From positions 15,933-79,932 of the forward strand of contig UQDA01000013.1 of the NCBI GenBank assembly GCA_900539715.1: DNA of 64,000 bases. The letters are read 5' to 3'. The notes under the pieces were generated by a model, which saw only the letters and a program-made list of their open reading frames with translations, was not told the origin of the DNA and searched no databases. The position numbers were made by a program, and so were the translations under genes. Positions 25,751 through 35,092 of the stretch are shown here, one piece after another (within the stretch, counting starts at the first letter, position 1; each line of letters starts with the position of its first letter). The stretch is from an uncultured Lachnospiraceae bacterium (GTDB lineage: Bacteria; Bacillota; Clostridia; Lachnospirales; Lachnospiraceae).

Positions 25751-25808
25751 ATCAAACAGACTCCGGAGTCTGCATTCCTTGCGCTCCCCGGAGTCTGTTT
25801 GATTTTTA
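25751..25808 (-). terminator. Strong inverted repeat after mglC
   Basis: ATCAAACAGACTCCGG (25751-25766) and CCGGAGTCTGTTTGAT (25788-25803) form a perfect 16-bp stem directly after the mglC stop. The T run is clear only on the plus strand (TTTTTAC, after 25803). On the minus strand the stem ends in TTTGATTCG, a weak tract. It may still end, or protect the 3' end of, the mgl transcript. Confidence 0.65.
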
Positions 25809-26876
25809 CTTTCTTACCAGATACTTTCTCATATCGATTGCACAGGCAACCAGAATGATAAGACCCTTTATCACATACTGCATGTTCATGTTGATGGACA
25901 GGAAGTTCAGCGCAACGAAGATGATACGCAGCAGGAACACGCCCATCACGACGCCGCTTATCTTACCGGTACCGCCGACGAACGATACGCCGCCGATAAC
26001 ACACGCCGCAATCGCGTCACACTCATAGTTTAATCCGGTAGCAGCCGTATTGGAACCGATACGCGCAGACTCGATAAAACCTGTGATACCGTACATCATA
26101 CCAGCCAGCATATGTACAAGGATAGTCGTGCGCATTACATTTACGCCGGATACGTTTGCAGCTTCCGGATTGGAACCCACTGCAAACATGTTCTTACCAA
26201 AGGTCGTCTTGTTCCAGATAAACCACATCAGCACAACGACTGCAAGACCCATCCATACATAGTTCGGAATCGCAACTCCGCCCACTTTCAGAATACTTCC
26301 GTTTACGAACTGCTTAAAGGAATCATCCAGACCGGAAAGAGGCTGTCCGTTATTACCGTTGATCATGATATACATCAACAGGATACCATATACTATCAAC
26401 TGTGTTGCCAGCGTTACAATGAATGGATGCAGCTGGAACTTTGCCACGAAAAATCCGTTAACCCATCCGACGATTGCACCGACTGCGATAACCGCCAGAA
26501 TAACAAGCGGAATCGGCAGAGGCTTCATGTTCGGAAACATCTTTGACGCATAGTCCAGAGACTGCAGTAAAGATGCACTGATACATGCTGTCAGACCTAC
26601 CACACGTCCTGCAGAAAGGTCTGTACCTGTCAGAACGATACATCCTGCAATACCACAGGCGATCGGCAGGTTTGCCGCAGAAAGGCTGATAATGTTTACA
26701 ATAGAGTTCGTGGACAAAAACTTATGATTCTGTGTAAAGGTATAAATGATCGCAATGATCAGCAATACATACATTGCATTATTGATCGCGGTCTCTTTCC
26801 AGAAGGTCCTTTTGTCCTTAGCGTCAAGACTTTTATAATTGCTGTATTTCAGTTGCATATTTTTGATCGCATTCAT
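25806..26876 (-). CDS. mglC: Galactose/methylgalactoside ABC transporter permease
   Basis: A 356-residue inner membrane permease of the MglC/RbsC group, with about nine or ten membrane segments. Signatures include AANLPIACGIAGCIVLTGTDLSAG near residue 70, AIVGWVNGFFVAKFQLHPFIVTLAT near 135 and the late GATGLNYECDAIAACVIGG near 285. It forms the channel for sugar import together with the MglA ATPase, whose gene ends 15 bases upstream. The order mglB-mglA-mglC is the usual one. The galactose assignment rests on close resemblance to MglC and MglB; ribose or another hexose is possible. Confidence 0.9.
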   Translation of the reverse strand: MNAIKNMQLKYSNYKSLDAKDKRTFWKETAINNAMYVLLIIAIIYTFTQNHKFLSTNSIVNIISLSAANLPIACGIAGCIVLTGTDLSAGRVVGLTACISASLLQSLDYASKMFPNMKPLPIPLVILAVIAVGAIVGWVNGFFVAKFQLHPFIVTLATQLIVYGILLMYIMINGNNGQPLSGLDDSFKQFVNGSILKVGGVAIPNYVWMGLAVVVLMWFIWNKTTFGKNMFAVGSNPEAANVSGVNVMRTTILVHMLAGMMYGITGFIESARIGSNTAATGLNYECDAIAACVIGGVSFVGGTGKISGVVMGVFLLRIIFVALNFLSINMNMQYVIKGLIILVACAIDMRKYLVRK

Positions 26877-26891
26877 CCTGAAAAACCCCCT

Positions 26892-28391
26892 TTATACATA
26901 TTTCGCAGCAAGCGTCATGATTTCCTCCTGAGAGGTCGTTGCCGCGTTGACTTCACCGGCAAGCCTGCCGCCGGACATGACAAGGATTCTGTCGCAGATG
27001 CCCAGAAGCTCCGGCATTTCGGAGGATACCACCATCACGATCTTTCCTTTGTTCGCCAAATCAATGATCAACTGATAAATTTCGTATTTTGCGCCCACAT
27101 CGATACCTCTTGTAGGCTCGTCCAACAGAAGCACCTCCGGCTCCGTCAAAAGCCAGCGTCCAAGGATGACCTTCTGCTGGTTACCTCCGGAAAGTGTCCG
27201 TATCTTGGTCTGCTGTGTCGGCGTCTTCGTATGCATCGCGTCGATAGACCACTGCGTATCTTTCGCCATCGACTTGTCGCTCAGGACAAATCCTCCCCGC
27301 AAATGCTTTTTCAGACTGGATATTACTGTATTTTCCCGAATATCCAGAATTCCGAAAATACCGGTCGCACGCCGTTCCTCCGTCAGCATCGCAAATCCAT
27401 TCCTGATGGATTCCCGCGCATTACGGTTTTTCACCTCTTTACCGTCCAGACGGATGGTTCCGCTCTTTCTCGTAGCAATACCGAAAATATTTTCCAGTGT
27501 CTCGGTTCTGCCGGAACCATCCAATCCTGCCAGACCGACAATCTCGCCTCTCTTTACTTTAAAGGACACATCGTTTAACAGCGAGTACTGTGCTGTAAGA
27601 TGCTCTACCTCCAACGCAACCTCTCCGGGCTTGTTTGTTTTGGGAGGGAACTGATTGTTCAGCTCGCGCCCTACCATAAGACGGATGATTTCTTCTGTCG
27701 TCAGCTCTGCCGCAGGCCTTGTTGCAACCCATGTTCCGTCTCTCATAACGGTCACATCGTCCGCTATCCGCAAAATCTCCGCCATTTTATGTGAAATATA
27801 AATGATACCGCAGCCTCTGTCCCTGAGCATGTTGATAATCTTGAACAGATGCTCTACCTCCTGCTCCGTCAGGGACGATGTAGGCTCATCAAATACGATA
27901 ACCTTGGAATGGAAGGATACCGCTTTTGCAATTTCAGCCATCTGTCTCTGGGATACGGGCATCGTGCTCATGACCCTTTTCGGATCCACATCTATCTCCA
28001 GCTCCTTGAACACATCCTTGGTATCCTGATACATTTTTTTCTCATTTACCATCACGCCCGCCACTTTCGGATAGCGGCCGAGCCAGATGTTGTCCATAAC
28101 ATTTCTTTTCAGCGCCTGATTTAATTCCTGATGTACCATGGCAACGCCGCTCTCCAGCGCTTCCTTGGAATTTTTAAAGTTTACTTCTTTCCCCTCCAGC
28201 AAAATCTGTCCGCTGTCTTTCTGATAGATACCGAACAGACATTTCATCAGGGTGGATTTGCCGGCTCCATTTTCTCCCATCAGCGCATGTACAGTTCCCC
28301 GCCTCACTGTCAGGGATACATTATCCAGCGCCTTTACGCCCGGGAATTCTTTACAGATATCCTTCATTTCCAGCAAAATATCCTGTCCCAT
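26892..28391 (-). CDS. mglA: Galactose/methylgalactoside ABC transporter ATP-binding protein
   Basis: A 499-residue double ATPase. The first half has Walker [13 protein letters not shown] near residue 40, the signature [14 protein letters not shown] near 140 and Walker [12 protein letters not shown]. The second half has the degenerate nucleotide motif [12 protein letters not shown] near 285, the signature [16 protein letters not shown] near 395 and [13 protein letters not shown]. This split is standard for the MglA/RbsA family. ATG at 28391 is preferred to the TTG before it; GGAGG lies 10 bases upstream. Two hairpins lie between mglB and mglA and probably lower mglA-mglC expression relative to the binding protein. 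Confidence 0.93.
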   Translation of the reverse strand: MGQDILLEMKDICKEFPGVKALDNVSLTVRRGTVHALMGENGAGKSTLMKCLFGIYQKDSGQILLEGKEVNFKNSKEALESGVAMVHQELNQALKRNVMDNIWLGRYPKVAGVMVNEKKMYQDTKDVFKELEIDVDPKRVMSTMPVSQRQMAEIAKAVSFHSKVIVFDEPTSSLTEQEVEHLFKIINMLRDRGCGIIYISHKMAEILRIADDVTVMRDGTWVATRPAAELTTEEIIRLMVGRELNNQFPPKTNKPGEVALEVEHLTAQYSLLNDVSFKVKRGEIVGLAGLDGSGRTETLENIFGIATRKSGTIRLDGKEVKNRNARESIRNGFAMLTEERRATGIFGILDIRENTVISSLKKHLRGGFVLSDKSMAKDTQWSIDAMHTKTPTQQTKIRTLSGGNQQKVILGRWLLTEPEVLLLDEPTRGIDVGAKYEIYQLIIDLANKGKIVMVVSSEMPELLGICDRILVMSGGRLAGEVNAATTSQEEIMTLAAKYV

Positions 28392-28438
28392 CAAAAATGC
28401 GCCTCCTTTCCGTATAAAATAGTGCGTATGGCTATATT

Positions 28439-28508
28439 CTTTTATACGCGAGAAGCATTACACTTCCTCTCGTATAAAAGAACGGCTGCCGTCCCCGACA
28501 GCCGTTCT
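28439..28508 (-). terminator. Two hairpins between mglB and mglA
   Basis: AGAACGGCTG (28479-28488) pairs with CAGCCGTTCT (28499-28508) as a perfect 10-bp stem, and on the minus strand is followed by TTTT. CTTTTATACG (28439-28448) pairs with CGTATAAAAG (28471-28480). The two share bases around 28479, so they are mutually exclusive. They form a partial terminator or a stability element that favours the binding-protein message. Confidence 0.7.
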
Positions 28509-28537
28509 CCTTTTGACACTTCAATATTGGATTACGG

Positions 28538-29737
28538 TCATTCTCCCGTATAAGCTGCATAAGGGATGAAAATCTTGTTGCTTACTTTTTCAGAGATATT
28601 GAAATCTTCTGTTTCAGCCATCAGCTCTTTGCCTGCGCCTACATTGCCTACCAGGTGAGCGATGCCGTTTGCCATACCTTCTGCATCCTGTTTGATGGTA
28701 CCTGTCATCTTGCCGTCAGCGATCAGCTGTTTTGCAGCATCAGTAGCATCTACACCAAATACAGGAATTGTTGTGCAGTCTTCTGTTCCAAGGTTATAGC
28801 CCTTATCATTTAATGCGGAGATTGCACCTTCTGCCATACCATCGTTATTGCAGATGATCAGCTCGATCATGTTGCCGTTCTCTTCATTGTACTGAGCCAG
28901 GTTTGTGTTCATGTAGTTGTTTGCAGCGGTAGCGCTCCAGTTACCATCCTGGTCAACCTGATAGCAGTCAGTATTGGAAGCATCGAAGTACTCCAGTTCA
29001 GGCTTGCCGTTCTCAACCAGCACTTTGTTTGCATCCTCTACGCCGTACTGGGTTCTGTAAATCGCCTCAACGTTGCCCAGCTGACCCATGAACATTGCAT
29101 AGCTGATCTTGCCGTCGCCGTTTAAATCAACTGTATCAAAATTCTCAACCAGGTAGTTACCGATCATTTCGCCCTGCATATGACCTGCTTCAGGAGCATC
29201 TGTTCCAACGAATGCACACTTGTCATAGCTGCCAAGTACTTTGCCTTCGTCCTCATCACCTTCAACCGCACGGTTAAAGAAGATTACCGGAACGCCTGCT
29301 GCGCTTGCCTTGTCAACGATAGACTGAGAAGCGTCAACAGAACCGGAGGTTACAATATTAACTACCAGCAGATTGCAGCCCTGAACGATAGCGGTATCGA
29401 TCTGCTCGTTCTGTGTTGTCTGGTTGGAGTTACCGTCAAAGTTCTGGAATGTGATGCCTGCATCTGTCAGAGCTTTATCCAGTGCGGTACGAACGCTTGT
29501 GATGTAAGTATCGCTGTATGTGTAGTAGAACACGCCTACATTTAAGTCTTCCACCTTCTCTGCAGCCTCAGAAACCGCTTCTGCTACAGACTCAGCCTCG
29601 CCTGCTGCTGTAGAAGCTGCTGCCTCTGTTTCAGCGGGAGCCGCGGAATTACCTGTGCTCTGTGCGTTGCCGCCGCAGGCTGCAAGTCCCATTACCATGG
29701 CTGCTGTCATAACCAGTGCCAAAACTTTCTTTTTCAT
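28538..29737 (-). CDS. mglB: Galactose/methylgalactoside-binding lipoprotein
   Basis: A 399-residue periplasmic-binding-protein type I (Peripla_BP_4). The signal peptide ends in the lipobox GLAACGG near residue 20, followed by a Ser/Ala/Glu-rich linker to about 62. The binding fold starts LNVGVFYYTYSDTYITSVR. The C-terminal lobe has NNDGMAEGAISALNDKG and IPVFGVDATDAAKQLI, typical of MglB. A loop like the MglB calcium site is present (DLNGDGKISYAMFMG, near residue 210). AAGGAGG precedes the ATG. It is the first gene of mglBAC, behind a promoter and a hairpin-rich leader. Confidence 0.92.
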   Translation of the reverse strand: MKKKVLALVMTAAMVMGLAACGGNAQSTGNSAAPAETEAAASTAAGEAESVAEAVSEAAEKVEDLNVGVFYYTYSDTYITSVRTALDKALTDAGITFQNFDGNSNQTTQNEQIDTAIVQGCNLLVVNIVTSGSVDASQSIVDKASAAGVPVIFFNRAVEGDEDEGKVLGSYDKCAFVGTDAPEAGHMQGEMIGNYLVENFDTVDLNGDGKISYAMFMGQLGNVEAIYRTQYGVEDANKVLVENGKPELEYFDASNTDCYQVDQDGNWSATAANNYMNTNLAQYNEENGNMIELIICNNDGMAEGAISALNDKGYNLGTEDCTTIPVFGVDATDAAKQLIADGKMTGTIKQDAEGMANGIAHLVGNVGAGKELMAETEDFNISEKVSNKIFIPYAAYTGE

Positions 29738-29761
29738 ATACTATGTCCTCCTTGATATTTT

Positions 29762-29838
29762 GCGGGGATTCCCCGCTGTTTTCTAAAAAAAATGACCTGT
29801 AAGATGCGTCTTTTGCGTTCTTGCATCTTACAAGTCAT
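29762..29838 (-). promoter_or_regulatory. Hairpin leader of mglB, candidate attenuator
   Basis: ATGACCTGTAAGATGC (29792-29807) pairs with GCATCTTACAAGTCAT (29823-29838), a 16-bp stem with one G-U pair in RNA. On the minus strand it is followed by eight T residues. A second hairpin, GCGGGG-AATC-CCCGC-like (29762-29776), lies just before the mglB ribosome binding site. The U-tract hairpin lies between the only visible promoter and mglB, so it is either an attenuator or a leaky terminator of the upstream sensor operon. Confidence 0.6.
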
Positions 29839-29867
29839 ATTATAAAAATTGTATGAAAAAAAGTAAA
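29839..29867 (-). promoter_or_regulatory. Promoter of mglBAC
   Basis: On the minus strand, TTTACT (29867-29862), a 17-base spacer and TATAAT (29844-29839). The -35 is weak, which suits activation by the adjacent AraC-type response regulator. The AT-rich bases 29868-29940 would hold activator sites. Confidence 0.6.
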
Positions 29868-29985
29868 TTGAATAATCCACAACCTTTTTTATAAATTTCA
29901 ATGATTTGTTCATATTTTGGAAATATTTTGTTTAAAATTCTCCTATGACCAGGTCGGGAGTGGTGTTTTTTACACCTCTCTCTCA

Positions 29986-30969
29986 CTAATCGAACGCGAA
30001 CAGTATTTTCTGACACTCCTCTGAAAACATATTATCCCTGTTTACCATCGTCGTGGCCGTGTCCAGCTTCTCACCTGAAAGCTTCTGCCCCGTCAGAATC
30101 TGATATGCCTTTTCCACGCCAAGATAGCCCATCGCGTAGGGATTCTGCACGATAAGCGCGTCCACCTCGCCGGTCTCCAGCATTCCGACGCTGACTACAT
30201 TTGAATCAAACGCCACCACCGTCGTCTTGTCTTTTATCCCCAGATCCCGAATCGCCCAGCCCACTCCGAGGCTCGTCCATTCGTTAAAGGTCGCGATAAC
30301 GTTTATCTCCGGGCGCTCACGCCAAAGCTCCGATGTCTTTTGCCGCGCATCCTCCGTCGTGGAAAGTACGTTTTTGGTTTCGATATACGCTACTCTTTCA
30401 TCCTTTTCCACCACATCGCGAAAGCCCGCCTCCCGTTCCTGCCCATTTGCAGTCTTTTCATCAAAATTGACGATTCCAACATACAGCTTTTCCTCCGGAC
30501 ACAAAAGTGCTGCCCTGCCTGCCATCTGTCCCGCCGCATAATTATCCGTACTGATGCGGCACGATACCGCATCAGAATTCACATCGCTGTCGATCACCAC
30601 GATCTTTATCCCTTTTTTTGCCGCTTCATCAATGGCCTTTGCATTTGCATTGTAATCCACCGCCGAAAAAACGATTGCCGAAACGCCGTCAGCAACAGCC
30701 TGCTCTATCATCCTGTTCTGCGTTTCATAATCCTCTTCCGTCTCCGGTCCCTGAAAGCTGAGTTCTACATTATATTCCGTTCCTGCCGCATTTGCGCCTG
30801 CAAATACAGATTTCCAAAATGCCGATTCCGTAGATTTTGCAATGACCGCCACCTTATATTTCTGAGCCGCCTGTCCTGACTTTTTCCGGACATAACCGAA
30901 CAGGACCAGAGCGCAGGCCATCAGCAGCACTATGATGAACAGCAGCTTTGCTGCCCTCTTTTTATTCAT
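29986..30969 (-). CDS. Membrane-anchored sugar-binding protein of the sensory system
   Basis: A 327-residue Peripla_BP_4 protein (YKVAVIAKSTESAFWKSVFAGAN; IDSDVNSDAVSCRISTDN; VVAFDSNVVSVGML). The N-terminal hydrophobic segment (residues about 8-27) contains LMAC, but the chain stays hydrophobic afterwards, so an uncleaved anchor is likelier than a lipoprotein. It overlaps the kinase gene by 4 bases and lies in one unit with kinase and response regulator, not with the transporter. Such binding proteins present sugar to YesM/LytS-type kinases. It is therefore probably the ligand sensor of the system that controls mglBAC, which is inference from gene order. Confidence 0.8.
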   Translation of the reverse strand: MNKKRAAKLLFIIVLLMACALVLFGYVRKKSGQAAQKYKVAVIAKSTESAFWKSVFAGANAAGTEYNVELSFQGPETEEDYETQNRMIEQAVADGVSAIVFSAVDYNANAKAIDEAAKKGIKIVVIDSDVNSDAVSCRISTDNYAAGQMAGRAALLCPEEKLYVGIVNFDEKTANGQEREAGFRDVVEKDERVAYIETKNVLSTTEDARQKTSELWRERPEINVIATFNEWTSLGVGWAIRDLGIKDKTTVVAFDSNVVSVGMLETGEVDALIVQNPYAMGYLGVEKAYQILTGQKLSGEKLDTATTMVNRDNMFSEECQKILFAFD

Positions 30970-32684
30970 TCAACTGTATCCTCCCTTATCTTTGGCATAT
31001 TGATGATTATTTTTGTCCCTTCGTCCAGCTCGCTCTCTATTGAAAGTCCGTACTGCTCCCCGAAATATATCCTTATCCTGTCATTCACATTTTTAATGCC
31101 GATGCCCGACTTATCTCCGGGTTCGTGATGCAATATCTGGCTGCACTGTTCCTCTGTCATCCCGACGCCGTTATCTTCCACTTCAAAGATGACTTCGCTG
31201 CCCCTCTCGTAAATGCGCACGATTATCTCCCCCTCATCTATCATGCGGTTTATCCCGTGATAGATCGCGTTTTCAATGAGCGGCTGCAATGTTATCTTAT
31301 TGCAGTAATAGGATAAACAGTTTTCATCCACCTCAAATGAATAGGTAAATTGATTTTTGTAGCGGTAATTTTGTATTTTCAAATAACTGCGGGCATGCTC
31401 CAGTTCCTTCTCGATGGGGATCAGCTCATGACCTTTGCTGATGCTGATACGGAACAGGCGCGCCAGGGCATTGACCATTTCTACAGCCTCCCTGCTTCGC
31501 TCCTCTTCACACATCCATGCAATGGAGTCCAGCGTATTATATAAAAAGTGCGGATTTATCTGCGCCTGCAGCGCCCGCAGCTCCGTCTTGCGCAAAGTTA
31601 CCTCTTCATTTCTTACCTGCTCCATCAGCTTTTGTATTCTCGTCACCATGTGCGCAAATGATACGGACAGCGTTTCTATCTCGCTTGCTCCTCGCACCGG
31701 CGCATAGGAAAAATCCTCCGCATTGGATTCAAACTGCTGCATCGCAGACGCAAGTCCCCTGATGGGATGGAATATCATCCTTGAAAATACGAGACTGCTC
31801 ACAAATGCCGCCAGTAAGACTGCCAGCAGAAGCGCTGCCACAAGAGCCGTCACTTCCCACAGCTTATCATTTACCATTTCACTGACAAAGCTGATTCCGA
31901 CTACCTTCCATCCATTTCCCTGTGCATCGGATACTGTACATATCGTCCCGTTTTCCGTCAGTGTCTCCCCTTCATAATCCTCAAGGAGTGTCCACTGCTC
32001 TTCCTTAAGCCCCGCATAGATAAGCTGCTGCTGCGGATGATAAATAAGATTTCCGTCCCTGTCCATGATAAAGCAGTAGCCATGATATCCGATACCCACG
32101 TTGTCCACATATCCTGCAATAGCGGAAAATTGTGCATCCATCACTACAAGACGCTCCGTGCCGTCCGGATCCTTCATCCGTTTGCAAACCGAAACAACCC
32201 ACGGATAATGATTGACCAGAAGGCTTTCCGCATGTGGTCTGGAAACATAAAGGCTGCCGTTTTCCGTCTTCTCCGCCATTTCCGGCCCCCAGGAAAGATT
32301 ACTCAGCAGCACTTCTTTCTGCTTCTGCTTTCCTGTCCAGCTCTCCAAAAGCCTGCCTGTTTCCAGATCATAGCTCGTGACCGCCACCACATCCGTCCTT
32401 GACGAGACCAGATGGTTCAGCTCCTCCTGCCGGTTTTCGGACTGTGAAAAAATGCTTTCCGCCAGACCTATCCCATCCTCCAGCTCTTCCATATAGTTGT
32501 CAATGATGCCGGATACCTGCTTGACCGCCTGCTCTCCTGAAATTCTGGCGTTTTCCGTCACGCTCGTCCGGTATACTGCGAGAAATACGAGCATCCCGAC
32601 CAAAAGCGATACGGATACCATCCCCATCACAAGAAGTATCATGACTGCCGAACTGGATATTTTTTTTCTTCCTTCTTTTTTCAT
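30966..32684 (-). CDS. Sensor histidine kinase, YesM type
   Basis: A 572-residue membrane kinase. Membrane segments near residues 13-35 and 278-302 enclose an extracellular dCache-like sensor domain. HAMP follows at about 300-355 (HPIRGLASAMQQFE). The His_kinase domain has the phosphoaccepting histidine in NPHFLYNTLDSIAWM near 385. The HATPase region has LQPLIENAIYHGI near 470, EDNGVGM and GIGIKNVNDRI. It overlaps the response regulator gene upstream and the binding protein gene downstream by 4 bases each. This is the LytS/YesM architecture, normally linked to sugar uptake in Bacillota. Confidence 0.92.
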   Translation of the reverse strand: MKKEGRKKISSSAVMILLVMGMVSVSLLVGMLVFLAVYRTSVTENARISGEQAVKQVSGIIDNYMEELEDGIGLAESIFSQSENRQEELNHLVSSRTDVVAVTSYDLETGRLLESWTGKQKQKEVLLSNLSWGPEMAEKTENGSLYVSRPHAESLLVNHYPWVVSVCKRMKDPDGTERLVVMDAQFSAIAGYVDNVGIGYHGYCFIMDRDGNLIYHPQQQLIYAGLKEEQWTLLEDYEGETLTENGTICTVSDAQGNGWKVVGISFVSEMVNDKLWEVTALVAALLLAVLLAAFVSSLVFSRMIFHPIRGLASAMQQFESNAEDFSYAPVRGASEIETLSVSFAHMVTRIQKLMEQVRNEEVTLRKTELRALQAQINPHFLYNTLDSIAWMCEEERSREAVEMVNALARLFRISISKGHELIPIEKELEHARSYLKIQNYRYKNQFTYSFEVDENCLSYYCNKITLQPLIENAIYHGINRMIDEGEIIVRIYERGSEVIFEVEDNGVGMTEEQCSQILHHEPGDKSGIGIKNVNDRIRIYFGEQYGLSIESELDEGTKIIINMPKIREDTVE

Positions 32685-34285
32685 ATCTCCTCCCCAGCGC
32701 TCTCCGCCATCTGTCTGCGCAGCGCATTGGGAGACAGTCCCGCATATTTTTTAAAGCAATAACTGAAATAATGCTGATCGCTGTAGCCGCAGCTTTCCGA
32801 AATCTCCCGTATTTTTTTGTCCGTATGTAAAAGCTGCTGCCGCGCCTGTTCCATCCGCTGTCCGGTCAGATAATCCACAAAGCTCGAACCCGTCCGCTTT
32901 TTAATAAGGGCGCTCAGATAGTTCGGGCTCACCCCTATCTGCGAGCTCACGGAAACAAGGGAGATGTCCGGATCTGCAAACCCGTTCCGTATCATCAAAA
33001 GCGCCCGGTCGCAGGCATCCATACTGCTCTTTTGCTTTTCCTCGTCTATCTGTTCCATTGACATCAGACAAAACTTCTTAAATGCCTCTGCCGCCTCCGG
33101 AAACGGTCTGTCCAGAAGTGTCAGCTGACGCGCCAGCAGTTCGCCCGAAAGCCCTCTGCCTTCCGTTTCACTGGAAACCGCATACTGCACGCGGCACACC
33201 GCCGACAAAAGCTCCAAAAGCAGGTAGCTTCTTTTTTCCCGCGCCGCCTTTTCCGTGGAAAGCTTTGCAAATTCCCGGTCCAGAAGCTCTTCTAACGCTT
33301 CCCTGTTTCCCGCACGCAAAAGCTCCTCTGCCAGAGCCGCTATCCGCATGACCTCTTCCATATCCGTTCCGCCGAAAGGCTCCTCGTCCGCGATGTAACG
33401 TATTCCTCCGCCTGTACGTCCCGTATAGCGCATCGCATTGACCGCCTCACGATAGGCTTCGTTAAGCCCTCCCAGCTCCGCAGTCTCACGACTTACGCCC
33501 ATGCAACACGACAGACCCAATATCCTCTTTACGCTCTGCAAAATATCGTCGCACAGAATATGCAGATACTTTTCAAAAGAAGCGGGTGTTGCGATCAGAA
33601 GCGCCACGATACGGTTTTCCGCAAAAAACACCTTATGCCGCGCATATTTTTCCAGTATCGTATCCATCGCATGCACATGCCCCGTCTCCGTACGGTTTGA
33701 CCCGCTTTCATCCAAAAGCGTTACCGCCATGACAACGAAGCGGTTGACCCGCTCTCCCGCCTGTACAAGCCCCAGCTCCCGCGCTGTCTTATAAAGACGT
33801 TCTTCCCGTTCCTTATCCGAGCTGTCCTGAGACGAATCCATCAAAAGCGGCAGCAGGAATTCCTCTGCGCCCCCGGACTCTTTTTTACGCTGTGCAAACT
33901 CCGCAAATATCGTATCCAGCCGCCTCTTTATCTGCACGAGTTCCGCCGTCAGCTCTGCCATCGTGATAGGTTTTAACAGATAGCTGATAATGTTGTACTG
34001 TATCGCCTGCTGTGCATAGGTAAAATCATCATATCCGCTCAGAAAAGCAATCTGGGTCGCAGGACGCACTTCCCTTACCTGCCGCGCCAGCTCTATCCCT
34101 GAAATAAACGGCATCCTGATATCCGTCAGCAAAAGATCCGGCTCCAGCCTGTCCACCAGCTCCAGCGCCTCGATTCCGTTTTCCGCTTCCCCGACTACCG
34201 AAAATCCTATCTCTTCCCAGTTGATACGCCGCACGATCGCACTGCGCAGTTCCTCTTCATCATCTGCAACTACAATTGTATACAT
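32681..34285 (-). CDS. Response regulator with AraC-type DNA-binding domain, YesN type
   Basis: A protein of about 534 residues. The receiver domain (residues 1-120) has VVADDEEE, the phosphorylatable Asp in LLLTDIRMPF and the Lys in YLLKPI. A middle domain of about 300 residues carries LGLSCCMGVSRE, seen in YesN-like regulators. The C-terminal AraC domain (about 430-530) ends in SESCGYSDQHYFSYCFKKYAG. It probably activates mglBAC in response to sugar sensed by the kinase and binding protein. ATG at 34285 (MYTIVV) has AGAGGGA just before it and is preferred to the ATG at 34297. The gene begins 44 bases after spoVAA with no terminator between. Confidence 0.9.
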   Translation of the reverse strand: MYTIVVADDEEELRSAIVRRINWEEIGFSVVGEAENGIEALELVDRLEPDLLLTDIRMPFISGIELARQVREVRPATQIAFLSGYDDFTYAQQAIQYNIISYLLKPITMAELTAELVQIKRRLDTIFAEFAQRKKESGGAEEFLLPLLMDSSQDSSDKEREERLYKTARELGLVQAGERVNRFVVMAVTLLDESGSNRTETGHVHAMDTILEKYARHKVFFAENRIVALLIATPASFEKYLHILCDDILQSVKRILGLSCCMGVSRETAELGGLNEAYREAVNAMRYTGRTGGGIRYIADEEPFGGTDMEEVMRIAALAEELLRAGNREALEELLDREFAKLSTEKAAREKRSYLLLELLSAVCRVQYAVSSETEGRGLSGELLARQLTLLDRPFPEAAEAFKKFCLMSMEQIDEEKQKSSMDACDRALLMIRNGFADPDISLVSVSSQIGVSPNYLSALIKKRTGSSFVDYLTGQRMEQARQQLLHTDKKIREISESCGYSDQHYFSYCFKKYAGLSPNALRRQMAESAGEEI

Positions 34286-34329
34286 CTTCCCTCTCATTCC
34301 GCTGCCAACGCAGCTGTTCCTTTGTACTT

Positions 34330-34959
34330 TTATTCCACATCCAGCGTCTTTTTCTCTCTGTCTGCCGTTTCTGCCAGCGCATTATTTACATCGTCTTCAT
34401 AATTGCGCATCTCCACCTCTATCGGCGTCGGGTCCTTTGTGATGCGCCTGCCTCCGATGTGATTAAAAAAGAGAATGATGCCCAACGCCAGCCCGACCGA
34501 ATAGGAAATCTCCAAAGCCGTGATTTTCCCGGCTCTTTGCCCGGAAATAAGCTCATATACCTGTCCGAACACTTCCCGTATCCCGATATCATTATGAAAC
34601 GCCATGATGGTAAATGCCGCTCCGAAAAAACAGATGCCGCACACGAATAATATCTTCCCGTATCTGAGCAGCCCGTTTTTCCTGTCCGTTCTGACCAGCT
34701 CTGCGATCACCTGAGCTTCCCCGATGCTCTCCACCTCCAGATTCGGAAATTCCCGCTGCAAGAGCCGTATCACATACAGCGCGCTGATGACCTTCCTTCC
34801 GCCGTCTTTTTCCCGAAACCGGCATACCTTCATTACTTTTATCCTCGCAAGTATCTTTTCATCCCGACAATAAAATTTCCCGAGATTTTTCATGCACACC
34901 TCTTCCGAGGGCAGCTTCACATTTCGTTCCAGCTTCAGATACAGCGTTTCCTTCTGCAT
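34330..34959 (-). CDS. spoVAA: Stage V sporulation protein AA
   Basis: A 209-residue protein with a soluble N-terminal part and two membrane segments (residues about 115-135 and 160-180). The C-terminal block SYSVGLALGIILFFNHIGG followed by DPTPIEVEMRNYE is the SpoVAA hallmark, as is FHNDIGIREV before it. It contributes to dipicolinic acid uptake in sporulation. ATG at 34959 is chosen because a full GGAGGTGA lies before it. It is the only spoVA gene here; AB and AC are 10 kb downstream on the same strand, with the mgl transport and sensing genes between. Read-through into the response regulator gene is possible. Confidence 0.9.
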   Translation of the reverse strand: MQKETLYLKLERNVKLPSEEVCMKNLGKFYCRDEKILARIKVMKVCRFREKDGGRKVISALYVIRLLQREFPNLEVESIGEAQVIAELVRTDRKNGLLRYGKILFVCGICFFGAAFTIMAFHNDIGIREVFGQVYELISGQRAGKITALEISYSVGLALGIILFFNHIGGRRITKDPTPIEVEMRNYEDDVNNALAETADREKKTLDVE

Positions 34960-34972
34960 TTTCACCTCCATG

Positions 34973-35040
34973 CCGGAGCTAAAACGCTCCGGCACAAAAC
35001 TGTTGATTGAAAATAAGCCATCGGGTTTATTTTCAATCTT
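34973..35040 (-). repeat. GCTCCGGCACAAA / AAAATAAGC repeat, copy 1
   Basis: CCGGAGC-TAAAAC-GCTCCGG (34974-34993) forms a hairpin. It is followed by GATTGAAAATAAGCC-ATC-GGGTTTATTTTCAATC (about 35007-35039), a second, nearly perfect 15-bp hairpin. The same two-part element recurs at 48058-48140. It fills the spacer between the sortase and spoVAA genes. Confidence 0.65.
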
Positions 35041-35092
35041 ATATCCCTTCCATCCATTTCTTTCTGTCTCATAGTATGGACGGATGGGGTTA

